NCBI RefSeq assembly: GCF_003226325.1 | Contig: NZ_PDOD01000002.1 | Span: 496,001 to 560,000, forward strand | Direction of reading: 5' to 3' | Length of the DNA: 64,000 nucleotides | Source of the DNA: Salipaludibacillus keqinensis | Lineage (GTDB): Bacteria > Bacillota > Bacilli > Bacillales > Salisediminibacteriaceae | Shown here: positions 55,991 through 63,914 of the stretch, piece after piece | Numbering within the stretch: position 1 is the stretch's first letter | Layout of the letters: the number at the start of each line of letters is the position of its first letter | Notes under the pieces: model-generated | The model's database searches: none | What the model was told of the DNA's origin: nothing | What the model saw: only the letters and a program-made list of their open reading frames with translations | Position numbers and translations under genes: made by a program

Positions 55991-56497
55991 TTATGCGGCT
56001 CTTTCAGCCGGTGATGTTAGCTTGTTTTTGAAGACGACTGTGCGAATGTAAGGAATCGCCCAACGGTCGCCACCGAATTTACCAGCGTTGTAGCCAGCTG
56101 CTAAGATGAAGATTGTTAGTAATACTAACCAAGGATTAGAAGAGATCGTTCCTGCAAACATAAATGCGAAGTTCATCACAATTCCAAAGAATGCTGCTGC
56201 TGTTGTAAGAACACCGACGATTAAACCAAGTCCGACTAACACTTCACCCCATGCGACCATAAAGCTGAACACACCTGCGTTTGGTAAGGCAAAGTTTTCA
56301 ATAAACGCGTGATACGTTGGATACTGCTCCATGACTGCTTCGTTTCCGACTACCCCTGTTAAATAACCTGACGCATCAAATGGTTCGCCGACGACTTTCC
56401 CCCACCCTGCTGTTAACCACTGCCACCCAATGTACACTCGTAACACTGTCAAAAGTCCCGCTGCAATTTTGTTGTTTCTTAAGAAATCCATAAACAT
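55991..56497 (-). CDS. DoxX family membrane protein
   Basis: A 168-residue DoxX-family protein with four membrane helices: LRVYIGWQWLTAGWGKV, ENFALPNAGVFSFMVAWGEVLVGLGLIVGVLTTAAAFFGIVMNFAFMFAGT and LVLLTIFILAAGYNAGKFGGDRW. Such proteins are linked to membrane redox reactions and thiosulfate or thiol stress. AGGAGG is seven bases before the ATG. A perfect 12-base palindrome (TAGTGATCACTA) lies about 90 bases upstream and may bind a regulator. Confidence 0.9.
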   Translation of the reverse strand: MFMDFLRNNKIAAGLLTVLRVYIGWQWLTAGWGKVVGEPFDASGYLTGVVGNEAVMEQYPTYHAFIENFALPNAGVFSFMVAWGEVLVGLGLIVGVLTTAAAFFGIVMNFAFMFAGTISSNPWLVLLTIFILAAGYNAGKFGGDRWAIPYIRTVVFKNKLTSPAERAA

Positions 56498-56587
56498 GAT
56501 AATTCCTCCTCGTAAGGTTTCGTTTTTTTAGGAAGGGAGTCGACGATCACTTGTATTTATAAGAATGATAAGTTCATTTTAGCTGTT

Positions 56588-56601
56588 TGATAGTGATCAC
56601 T
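56588..56601. promoter_or_regulatory. Palindrome upstream of doxX
   Basis: TAGTGATCACTA is a perfect 12-base palindrome in the gap before the DoxX gene. No known regulator is inferred. Confidence 0.4.
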
Positions 56602-56826
56602 AACTCGCTTTCTATAGTTCTAGTATATTATGGATTTTGCAGTTACAACCGAGCAACCTGTGAACAGTTCGTTGCGAAATGGTGTCTGTTCTGTGAATGA
56701 ATGAACAATTAAGGTCATTTTCTGTGGTTCCCTTAAGAAGGTAAACACGGTCATAGAAGGTACGATAATCATATTGACTAGTGATCCAATTCATATAAGA
56801 AGCTGTAAAAAGCCGGATCATTTTTG
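56602..56826. other. Gene-free stretch between doxX and the efflux gene
   Basis: About 225 bases without a supported gene. A 73-codon frame on the minus strand has no ribosome site and is not accepted. Confidence 0.5.
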
Positions 56827-56856
56827 TTGACAAGGAAAGGTTTTGTTCATTATGAT
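56827..56856 (+). promoter_or_regulatory. Strong sigma-A promoter of the efflux gene
   Basis: TTGACA (56827-56832), an 18-base spacer and TATGAT (56851-56856). Transcription should start near 56863. Confidence 0.75.
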
Positions 56857-56887
56857 TAATATATATTTCTATACTCGAAATAATTAT

Positions 56888-56930
56888 CGACGATCAAGCT
56901 TTTGCTTGTGTCCGTCGTTCTTTTTTTGTA
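56888..56930 (+). terminator. Intrinsic terminator in the efflux gene leader
   Basis: GACG-CAAGC pairs with GCTTG-CGTC around TTTT and is followed by TTCTTTTTTTG. It sits between the promoter and the ATG at 56962, so it would stop most transcripts unless relieved. Confidence 0.75.
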
Positions 56931-56961
56931 ATAGTGGAGCAGATAAGAAAGCGGGGTCCTT

Positions 56962-58356
56962 ATGGACAGTGAACAAAGGAAACCTTTATTAAATAGAAAA
57001 GACAAACGAAATTTAACGTTATTATTATGTATCATTTTGACATTTACAGTCATGAACGGAACGATGTTCAACGTGGCGATCCCTGATATTGCTGAGGAAT
57101 TTAATCTCCTTCCTTCACAAGTAAGCTGGGTCATGACAGGATATATTTTAGTTTTCGCTATCGGGTCTCTCATGTACGGAAAATTAGCAGATTTATTCCC
57201 AATCAAAAGATTGTTAACCATAGGAATCATTTTATTCGCATCGGGAGCTACTCTCGGATTGTTTTCTCCTAATTATTCTGTCCTTTTAACAGCCAGAATT
57301 CTTCAAGCTATGGGTGGCGCCACAATTCCTGCTTTAGCTTTTATCATTCCAGCACGCTTCATGCCCGAGGATAGAGCGAGGGTATTTGGGATCGTTTCTG
57401 CTACTGTCGCTTTTGCTTCCGGATTGGGCCCTATTACTGGAGGACTCGTTGGTGGAGCATTTAACTGGAGGTACTTGTTCATCTTATCGATCCTATCGTT
57501 AATTGCCATTCCCTTTTTGAGAAAATGGCTTCCTAACGAGGAACGGAAAAAAGGAACAGTAGATGTGTTAGGAGCTCTATTGATCGCTGGTAGCATCACT
57601 GGATTACTTGTTTTTGTGACCACATTTAACTTCATTGGTCTTATCGGTGGTTTCATAGCATTTTGTTTATTTATATGGAGAGTGAAGACGTTTCACTCTC
57701 CCTTCATTGAACCAGCTATGTTAAAAAATAAGTATTATACAGCGACCATTGCCACAAGCTTTCTTGGAACCAGTGCAATGTTCGGGATGATCTTCGTGGT
57801 ACCGATCATGGCTCGCACCATTTATGACTTAGACACCGTACAGATCGGACTGTTGTTATTTCCTGGTGCCATGGCGGCAGGTCTCATTGGGCAATACGGT
57901 GGAAAGTTAGTTCAACAAAAGGGAAGTTATCCCGTTTTAAGATTGGCTTTTGTTATGGTTATTATCGGAAGTATGCTCATCTCGACGTTTATCGGGTTTC
58001 CACCTTATTTAATGGCTCTCTGTATTTTAGTCCAGTACATGGCTTTCCCACTCATTCAAAGCTCCACTGCTAATTTACTAACAGAACTGGTGCCTGCGAA
58101 TCGAACAGGAGTAGGAATTGGCATGTTTAATTTAATGAACTTCCTATCTGGCGCTATCTCCAGTGCGGTGTTTGGAGCTTTACTAGATCTTGAGCACATT
58201 CGCTTTCAAATCAATCCCTTTGCTTCAAACGGAGAGTTCGCGATATATTCAAATTTATTTATCGGACTTACGCTCATCTCAGCCATTGCGCTGATCATGT
58301 TCACTCTTGTATTCAGACATAGGCTTGTTGATAACAAAGCAAAGGCAAACTTTTGA
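56962..58356 (+). CDS. MFS efflux transporter, Tet(L)/Tet(K)-like DHA2 family
   Basis: A 464-residue proton-driven exporter with about 14 membrane helices. Its order of motifs follows Tet(L)/Tet(K): FNVAIPDIAEEFNLLPSQVSWVMTGYILVFAIGSLMYGKLADLFPIKRLL (motif A region), RILQAMGGATIPALAFIIPARFMPEDRARVFG and the motif C-like GLGPITGGLVGG. Actual substrates are unknown. GCGGGG precedes the ATG. A strong promoter followed within about 30 bases by a terminator suggests attenuation control. It ends in its own terminator; the stop is TGA. Confidence 0.9.
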   Translation: MDSEQRKPLLNRKDKRNLTLLLCIILTFTVMNGTMFNVAIPDIAEEFNLLPSQVSWVMTGYILVFAIGSLMYGKLADLFPIKRLLTIGIILFASGATLGLFSPNYSVLLTARILQAMGGATIPALAFIIPARFMPEDRARVFGIVSATVAFASGLGPITGGLVGGAFNWRYLFILSILSLIAIPFLRKWLPNEERKKGTVDVLGALLIAGSITGLLVFVTTFNFIGLIGGFIAFCLFIWRVKTFHSPFIEPAMLKNKYYTATIATSFLGTSAMFGMIFVVPIMARTIYDLDTVQIGLLLFPGAMAAGLIGQYGGKLVQQKGSYPVLRLAFVMVIIGSMLISTFIGFPPYLMALCILVQYMAFPLIQSSTANLLTELVPANRTGVGIGMFNLMNFLSGAISSAVFGALLDLEHIRFQINPFASNGEFAIYSNLFIGLTLISAIALIMFTLVFRHRLVDNKAKANF

Positions 58357-58372
58357 TAAAGCTTTCTCACAG

Positions 58373-58407
58373 AAAAACATCCTGAAGGAACCTTCAGGAT
58401 GTTTTTC
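58373..58407. terminator. Intrinsic terminator of the efflux gene
   Basis: AAAAACATCCTGAAG pairs with CTTCAGGATGTTTTT around GAAC. Confidence 0.9.
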
Positions 58408-58442
58408 GTTATTAAAATGTATTCGTATTGTAGATGTAAGAC

Positions 58443-58691
58443 TTAAATAGATGAGTCGAACATTTCACCTTTTCCTGTTAACTCTTTTTCTTTCATTCTC
58501 GCTATTTTCAACAACCTTTGTTTAGATTCGTTTCGTTCGAAATAATAACGTTGTTTCGATTGATCTTTCAAGGCATCAAAAAACTCTATACGCTCAGCTG
58601 GTGATGGCCCTATTATCATTGGTTTACGCGAGGTTTGACGCTGACCATAAATCATCATTTGCTCATCTTTTACTGGAGGAACGTATCCCAT
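58443..58691 (-). CDS. Unknown small basic protein of the spore-surface cluster
   Basis: An 82-residue basic protein (YGQRQTSRKPMIIGPSPAERIEFFDALKDQSKQRYYFERNESKQRLLKIARMKEKEL). No family recognised; two short helices are likely. AGAGGTG lies before the ATG, with a TTG one codon earlier. It begins the group of spore-associated genes on the minus strand, which is the only hint of function. Confidence 0.7.
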   Translation of the reverse strand: MGYVPPVKDEQMMIYGQRQTSRKPMIIGPSPAERIEFFDALKDQSKQRYYFERNESKQRLLKIARMKEKELTGKGEMFDSSI

Positions 58692-58763
58692 CAATGATCA
58701 CCTCTTTCTATCCTCCTTTACCCCTTTTTAAATATTGATAACCTCAAAGTTTTTAATTAGGTA

Positions 58764-58925
58764 TTATCGGGTTCGTGTCCGCCCTAACGGCTTTCCACAA
58801 GAACACCCGCCCTTTTTCGGTGTAGGAGTTGTAATCGTTCTAGAATGATCCCGTGAGGAGTAGATCTTGTTTCTCTTAGAACGTTCAAGACCCCTTTGTT
58901 TATTTTTTTGTTCCCAATTTGACAT
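58764..58925 (-). CDS. Small cysteine-containing protein, 53 residues
   Basis: A 53-residue, very basic protein (MSNWEQKNKQRGLERSKRNK opening) ending KKGGCSCGKPLGRTRTR. The pair CSC and the many Arg and Lys suggest a small spore-structural or DNA-binding protein. AGGAGG lies eight bases before the ATG. It is below usual ORF cut-offs. Family unknown. Confidence 0.7.
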   Translation of the reverse strand: MSNWEQKNKQRGLERSKRNKIYSSRDHSRTITTPTPKKGGCSCGKPLGRTRTR

Positions 58926-59001
58926 GCCTCATTCCTCCTTTTTCTGTTCATACACCACACCATATGAAATCAGAAAAAAAAAGGTGATAAGGTAGCATTG
59001 G

Positions 59002-59589
59002 TTAAGCCTCATCATCTTTATTGTCGCGATTGAGCGCCTGAAACGTTTGAAAAAATCGTTCATGATTATTTTTCCGGTAGTCATCTTGAACCAATTTCTG
59101 ATCAGGTTCATCATTTATTTCATGCCGTTCTTTCTTTTCAATCATATTATCCATTGACGCATCGGCGACTTCATATTCAATAGTTTTTTTCGAAAAGGAC
59201 TTCAATTTTTCTGTTAATGAATTTATTTCTTGCATATATTTTTTCTCATCTTCCTCCCATTGAATTTTCTCTTCGGTTAATTTATTTTTAACCTTTTCTA
59301 CCTCTTTTAACGTTCGTTCTAATTGTGCGCTCCGGGATTCAACTTTAGTTAACACAGCCTCTAATTTTATTTTTTTTTGCTTCAGTTCTTTGTTATACTT
59401 TTCTATTCTGGTGTTTTTTTCAATCAATTCTTTGTTACTACTGAGCAATTCTTTCATTTTCTTTACTTCATAATGCATTTCCATCCTTTGAATTTGCCTC
59501 GTTAACTTGATCGTTTCTGCCTTATAATGAAGCATTTGTTGTTGTAATTGAATTTCAGAAAAATTTGACTCTCTTTTTTCAGTTTTCAA
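59002..59589 (-). CDS. Coiled-coil protein of the spore-surface cluster
   Basis: A 195-residue protein that is almost all coiled coil (residues 15-145; heptads such as ELLSSNKELIEKNTRIEKYNKELKQKKIKLEAVLTKVE), with a charged C-terminus. Its N-terminal motif IQLQQQMLHYKAE is shared with the protein at 61585. The start is TTG after GGGGGTGATGTC; an upstream in-frame GTG or ATG is less likely. A sporulation-type upstream motif CATATAG lies 37 bases before. Confidence 0.8.
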   Translation of the reverse strand: MKTEKRESNFSEIQLQQQMLHYKAETIKLTRQIQRMEMHYEVKKMKELLSSNKELIEKNTRIEKYNKELKQKKIKLEAVLTKVESRSAQLERTLKEVEKVKNKLTEEKIQWEEDEKKYMQEINSLTEKLKSFSKKTIEYEVADASMDNMIEKKERHEINDEPDQKLVQDDYRKNNHERFFQTFQALNRDNKDDEA

Positions 59590-59738
59590 GACATCACCCC
59601 CTACATCTAAAGATTCTTCTATCATCTATATGTAGTGAAATTGAAAACTTGACTACCCTGAAAATAAACATTGAATGGCTCGTTTCTTTATCTAGCTCTG
59701 ATGTAGACCCACGCTCTGCTTTGTTTGGGAAAAGCAAA

Positions 59739-59778
59739 AGATAAAGATCCCCTAAGGTGCTTTACCTGAGGAGAACTT
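59739..59778 (-). terminator. Imperfect terminator after the DUF1360 gene
   Basis: TAAAG-TC-CCT-AGG pairs with CCT-AGG-GA-CTTTA with several mismatches around TGCTTTA, just past the DUF1360 stop on the minus strand. Confidence 0.5.
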
Positions 59779-59787
59779 TATTGATCA

Positions 59788-60147
59788 TTAATACAAATGT
59801 TTTAAAACAATTTCTTCAATAATTACTGCGATTGCTGCAAGGGAAAACAGCCACATAATCAAGACAAAAATTTGAGGAAGAAGCAGATAGCCAATTAGCA
59901 TGAATGCCGCTACCCAGACCGACGTACACCAGTGACAGTTAAGTATTTCTCCTATAAACTTTCTTATTCCTATACCTTTCGGTGTATACTCCCAGATGAA
60001 ATTTCCCGCTTCGTCCACTGCTTGCTCCTCATTTATAAACATTCGTCTGATCGGCGTTGTAACGGTGTCATATACAAACAAATGAGTGATCCGAAAAATA
60101 GCCAACCCCATAAGAATGAATTCAAACCAAGTAAACAAAATGATCAC
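59788..60147 (-). CDS. DUF1360 family membrane protein
   Basis: A 119-residue protein with three membrane helices and the DUF1360 marks LAIFRITHLFVYDTVTTPIRRMF and NCHWCTSVWVAAFML. The family occurs in spore-formers and may be spore-associated; its function is unknown. The start may be GTG at 60147 or TTG at 60138, which is better placed after GGG. CATATAG lies about 30 bases upstream. Confidence 0.82.
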   Translation of the reverse strand: MIILFTWFEFILMGLAIFRITHLFVYDTVTTPIRRMFINEEQAVDEAGNFIWEYTPKGIGIRKFIGEILNCHWCTSVWVAAFMLIGYLLLPQIFVLIMWLFSLAAIAVIIEEIVLKHLY

Positions 60148-60225
60148 ATCCCATCTGATAGAGATCTTTGTCTAACTATATGTAAAAAGAAGCAAAGGTT
60201 TCCCTTTACTTCTAATTAGCTGAGA

Positions 60226-60306
60226 TTAGCAAGCATATGCTGCTCCAACAATAACCAACAGAATAAACAGAACCACAATGAGAGTAAAACTGTTGTAATG
60301 GCTCAC
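60226..60306 (-). CDS. yjcZ: YjcZ family sporulation protein, 26 residues
   Basis: A 26-residue single-pass peptide (opening GTG; HYNSFTLIVVLFILLVIVGAAYAC) that matches the YjcZ family of small sporulation proteins, with the conserved SFTLIVVLFILL helix and a terminal Cys. GGGAGG lies eight bases before the GTG. It is far below usual ORF cut-offs. Confidence 0.88.
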   Translation of the reverse strand: MSHYNSFTLIVVLFILLVIVGAAYAC

Positions 60307-60728
60307 AAGTTTCACCTCCCCATCTTCATTAAGAAGAGATATCTTCTCCATCTATTTATATGTTGGAAATCAAAAAGAGGTATAGGTAAATCACCTGTAA
60401 TACGACTCAAACACTTTTATTTAGGCTCTTCCAAGGCCTGTCGTAAAAGAAGTAAATCCTTAAAGCTCTTAGATCAACCGACCATAGATTAAGGCTTGCG
60501 ATGATATCTATTTTTAGGATCATTTGTCTAAATTGACACTTCCGATTAGGTGCTTTCGTGAGATCTCTTTCATTTGACCAACTGACGAGTACGAACATTT
60601 TCAACATGAACAACCCCGATCACAAAGCTTCTACAAGTTATTTAATAAATTTATCGTTCATCGTACACAAATAATCAGCTCATACATAGGATGAAGTAGT
60701 TACGAATAAATATTTACAACAAGGAAGG
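60307..60728. other. Gene-free divergent gap in the spore-surface cluster
   Basis: About 420 bases between yjcZ (minus) and the Cys-rich gene (plus). It holds CATATAAATA (60353-60362, minus), a sporulation-type -10 candidate for yjcZ. A 68-codon frame on the minus strand is not supported. Confidence 0.5.
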
Positions 60729-60737
60729 ATGAAAATA

Positions 60738-61436
60738 ATGAGTAAAGTAGAGCGACTGTGTATAAAAGTCCCTAAAGTTTATGACTGGATTACACACCAG
60801 GCAGAAAAGGAATTTCAATTCGAGGTTGGAGATATAGACTTTTTCACTGAAGAAGATCCAGAAGATCAAACAACGGATACGTTGGTTGATGATATTTGTG
60901 ACTATTTCTTGCCGAACAGTGTGAAGGTTAGTTGTGTCCTTATTGCTCCAGAACCTCCTGAGGAACTGTGTGCAGAAGTAGGTGATCGCAAAGATGTCCA
61001 TGTTGAGGAATACGATACAGTTCTTCAACTTGTGAATATCCAAAAACAAGGGCAGTTTCAAATAGTATTAGAAGCTAAAGACAACTATAAAAATAACGGT
61101 CTAGCGCCACTGTTCTCAGAGCCAATTAACTTCTTTAAAATCGAAAAGTTTTTGTTGTGTGCACCACCTGGCACCGATGTCCTTTGTCATGTCTACGATT
61201 TTGATTGTGAAGGTTCCTTCGTTTGTAATGGAGATGGAACAGAATGGACCATCGACCTCCTATTACTTATCTGTCAATCAATCCAAGTAGAAGCTGAGGT
61301 GAAAATCGACATCGAAGGGAAAATTTGTAAACCAAGACCTGAAATTCTTCTTCCTGTTCGAAGAAAAAAATGCCCTGATTTCAAGTTCCCTGAGCAATGT
61401 CCTGAGGTTTTCCCTAGACCGCACAAACCTCATTAA
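60738..61436 (+). CDS. Cys-rich probable spore-surface protein
   Basis: A 232-residue protein with ten cysteines and no signal peptide. The opening ERLCIKVPKVYDWITHQ is a motif I associate with spore-surface proteins of Bacillaceae, but I cannot name the family. The rest is predicted beta-rich (FFKIEKFLLCAPPGTDVLCHVYDFDCEGSFVCNGDGTEWTIDLLLLICQSIQVEAEVKIDIEGKICKPRPEI) with a Pro/Cys-rich tail ending RPHKPH. GGAAGG lies nine bases before this ATG. Disulfide-linked coat or exosporium assembly is an inference from composition and neighbours. Confidence 0.8.
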   Translation: MSKVERLCIKVPKVYDWITHQAEKEFQFEVGDIDFFTEEDPEDQTTDTLVDDICDYFLPNSVKVSCVLIAPEPPEELCAEVGDRKDVHVEEYDTVLQLVNIQKQGQFQIVLEAKDNYKNNGLAPLFSEPINFFKIEKFLLCAPPGTDVLCHVYDFDCEGSFVCNGDGTEWTIDLLLLICQSIQVEAEVKIDIEGKICKPRPEILLPVRRKKCPDFKFPEQCPEVFPRPHKPH

Positions 61437-61584
61437 TTAAACGAGGATATTTAGTGAAAATATTGATCCTTTCCTGAAAGAGAGATTATTTCTCTCTTTT
61501 TTAATTTTTCCTGAATCCACTCCTTCTTTTTGGAATATGTATTCTATATCATTCATTTTGAGGTAATAGAAGGAGGAGACGCTA

Positions 61585-62247
61585 ATGAATATTAAAAAAG
61601 ATGGGGCCACTCAGCAACTCATTCAGTTACAACAAAAAATCCTTCACTACAAAGCTGAATTAAGGAAATACAAAAGACTGAGCCAAGAGTTCAAGAAAAA
61701 ACTCTCTTCGTATTCGGAGAAGGAGAAAACGGATCAAAAGACGTTTCACCCCATCGAATCACAACGTAACAATGATCCACTAGCCTCAGCGAGAGCTCAC
61801 TTTACTTATTCGACCTTTCTCCCCGACCCTGAGGAAGAAGACCAAGAAATATTAGTCAAAGGTCATTTCTATATAACGAATACCGGAAGTGGCAACTTGA
61901 ATCACCCGATCATTGGTTTTCGAATCAAGCCTGTAAATGCAGCGAAAATAAGCGGGAAGATCGCTACGATTGGAGGAAAAGAGGAAAGTGTTTTATATTC
62001 CTCCAATGAAGAGTGGCAACATCTTCATGAAAATTGGATGGAAAAGTCGAGAAAAAAAGGAGAATATTGGCTAAGACCGATACACTGTACCGAAATAACA
62101 CCTAATGAGACTCTATCATTCTCCAGTTTCGATCTTCGCATTAATCCATCAAACCTAAGGGGACATATTATCATTGAAGGTTTTGCCTTCTTCGATGAGA
62201 TCAAACAAGGAGTTCCTGCGATTAATCACATCTCTTTTTATTTGTAA
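61585..62247 (+). CDS. Coiled-coil/beta-domain protein of the spore-surface cluster
   Basis: A 220-residue protein with an N-terminal coiled coil (IQLQQKILHYKAELRKYKRLSQEFKKKL), a polar linker and a C-terminal beta-domain (ARAHFTYSTFLPDPEEEDQEILVKGHFYITNTGSGNLNHPIIGFRI to INHISFYL). The motif QLQQ-LHYKAE is shared with the protein at 59002, so both may dock to the same partner. AGGAGG precedes the ATG. No known family. Confidence 0.8.
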   Translation: MNIKKDGATQQLIQLQQKILHYKAELRKYKRLSQEFKKKLSSYSEKEKTDQKTFHPIESQRNNDPLASARAHFTYSTFLPDPEEEDQEILVKGHFYITNTGSGNLNHPIIGFRIKPVNAAKISGKIATIGGKEESVLYSSNEEWQHLHENWMEKSRKKGEYWLRPIHCTEITPNETLSFSSFDLRINPSNLRGHIIIEGFAFFDEIKQGVPAINHISFYL

Positions 62248-62262
62248 CAGGTTATCTTTTGC

Positions 62263-62330
62263 TTTCGTCCCGACCAATGGGTTGGTGCAAGGCAGGTGCT
62301 ACACCGTTAGCACCTGCCTTGCATGACCCC
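62263..62330. repeat. Palindromic intergenic element, copy B
   Basis: A perfect 16-base stem TGCAAGGCAGGTGCTA / TAGCACCTGCCTTGCA (62286-62323) with the loop CACCGT. Flanks match copy A at 11629-11700 (TTTCGTCC-GA-C, GGGT-GGTGC). There is no T-tract. Confidence 0.8.
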
Positions 62331-62360
62331 GTCCTGCAACGCAGAGCACTAACACAGCAT

Positions 62361-63044
62361 TCATTTTAAAGATGTGATAAATGATGAAAAATCTTCCGTA
62401 TATTTCACCAAGTTGCTCTGTAAAAATTTTTCATTCTCTATCTTCCAAGTATGCTCGTTCGGATTGCTTCTAATTAACGTGTAATTGGCTTTGTCTGTAG
62501 AATAAATCCGATATCCGAGACGTCTACATTGTTTTTGAAAGGCAATGTCTGAGCCTTCCCTCTGGTGACCAAACCCAACTTTGCTACCTACTTCTTTCAC
62601 ACATGTAATGGTCCCACCAGCAACATATTGAACGTAACGGTCTTCCTTATTTCTGTTAAAGATACAAAGGGCTTTTTCTTGCTTGACATAGACATATATG
62701 GTTGCTTTCCCTACGATAGCTGCTTTCGTTTGGTGAAACGCCTTCATCGTTTGCGTCAAATAATAAGGTGAATAATAATCATCATCATCAAATTTGGAAA
62801 TATACTTGTGCTTAGCTTTCCTTATACCGAAATTCAAACACTCACCCAAGGAGTACGTTTCCTGTAATTGATAAACGGATACGTACTTTATCTGCTGGGC
62901 TTTATCTTTCCATTCATCTATATTCATGTCATCTTTGTTTAAAATAACAATTAACTCTTTGTCTTTATACTGTTGCCTTTCATAATTTTGCAAAACGTTC
63001 GCAATCAAATGCTGTCTAATAGAACACGTGATAATCGAAACCAT
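62361..63044 (-). CDS. Family 2 glycosyltransferase, copy 1
   Basis: A 227-residue GT-A glycosyltransferase. VSIITCSIRQHLIANVLQNYERQQYKDKELIVILNKDD is the nucleotide-binding start and KFDDDDYYSPYYL the DxD metal motif. It resembles the spore-maturation protein CgeD, which glycosylates the outermost spore layer. A paralogue lies 32 bases upstream. GGAAGG lies before this ATG; an earlier in-frame start includes it. Confidence 0.85.
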   Translation of the reverse strand: MVSIITCSIRQHLIANVLQNYERQQYKDKELIVILNKDDMNIDEWKDKAQQIKYVSVYQLQETYSLGECLNFGIRKAKHKYISKFDDDDYYSPYYLTQTMKAFHQTKAAIVGKATIYVYVKQEKALCIFNRNKEDRYVQYVAGGTITCVKEVGSKVGFGHQREGSDIAFQKQCRRLGYRIYSTDKANYTLIRSNPNEHTWKIENEKFLQSNLVKYTEDFSSFITSLK

Positions 63045-63076
63045 AGAAACTTCCTTCCCCAAAGTCCATTCTAAGG

Positions 63077-63763
63077 TTACTCGTCTTTAGCTATGATAGA
63101 CTTAAAGTCTTTTGTGAAAGTTAGATTCTTACACCCCTTTATTAACCGATGATTAGGCTCTGAATGCGATGACAAATCTGCTCTTCTTATACATACAAAG
63201 TTATCTTTCCCGGTGGAATAAATCTTCTTTCCTTTCTTTACACTCTGAATCAAAAAAGAACCATCTTCACCTCGGTTAATATTAGGAAAATGGATTTGTG
63301 GAAAGAGGGATTTCTGAAACATAAGCGTAGCTCCTCTTACATTTCTGACATATTTATTTTCAAAATTAGGTCTGTGGATTCCTAATAGGCTACTGTCTTC
63401 AAAATACGTATAGACCGTTCTTTTTCCCACGATCGCGGCGTTTGTTTTCCTAAATGCTTTCAAGGATTGAGTTAAATAGAACGGCGCATAATAATCATCG
63501 TCATCAAACTTCGCCACATATGGATACTTTGCTCTAGATACAGCTTCATTTAAGCAATTTCCTAATGTGGTATTCTGTGGAAGTTGCACGACAGTTATTT
63601 GATCTTCATCTTTTGTTCGGACCTTCCATTTATTGATATCTATTTCATCACAATTCAAAATAATGATAAGTTCTTTCTCTTTCCACACTTGCCTTGAAAA
63701 GTTTTCGATCACATTCTCCATATAATGATCTCTCATCGTGCAAGTAATCACTGAAACTTCCAT
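63077..63763 (-). CDS. Family 2 glycosyltransferase, copy 2
   Basis: A 228-residue GT-A glycosyltransferase, paralogous to the one downstream: VSVITCTMRDHYMENVIENFSRQVWKEKELIIILNCDE and KFDDDDYYAPFYL carry the same motifs. The pair forms an operon and probably builds a spore-surface glycan, a guess from neighbours and the CgeD-like sequence. GGAGAGGG lies before the ATG. Confidence 0.85.
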   Translation of the reverse strand: MEVSVITCTMRDHYMENVIENFSRQVWKEKELIIILNCDEIDINKWKVRTKDEDQITVVQLPQNTTLGNCLNEAVSRAKYPYVAKFDDDDYYAPFYLTQSLKAFRKTNAAIVGKRTVYTYFEDSSLLGIHRPNFENKYVRNVRGATLMFQKSLFPQIHFPNINRGEDGSFLIQSVKKGKKIYSTGKDNFVCIRRADLSSHSEPNHRLIKGCKNLTFTKDFKSIIAKDE

Positions 63764-63854
63764 GCGCCCTCTCCTAGAAACGATTTATTTAACTATATTA
63801 TCTTTTAAGGAAAAGTATGAAAGCCTTCTGTTTAGTTAAGCTTTTACACAACCG

Positions 63855-63897
63855 AAAAAAGCCTACAACTTGGTTGTAGACCAAATCGCAGGCTTCC
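63855..63897 (-). terminator. Intrinsic terminator of fabI
   Basis: On the minus strand AAGCCT and AGGCTT form the outer stem with an inner CTACAAC / GTTGTAG step, followed by TTTTTTC. Confidence 0.8.
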
Positions 63898-63914
63898 ATT
63901 TTTGAATTGTTTAA

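Noticed and set aside
56612-56833. 73-codon minus-strand frame upstream of doxX
   Set aside because: No ribosome site, no recognisable composition, and it overlaps the -35 box of the efflux promoter.
60407-60613. 68-codon minus-strand frame
   Set aside because: No ribosome site and no family resemblance; it lies in a divergent promoter gap.
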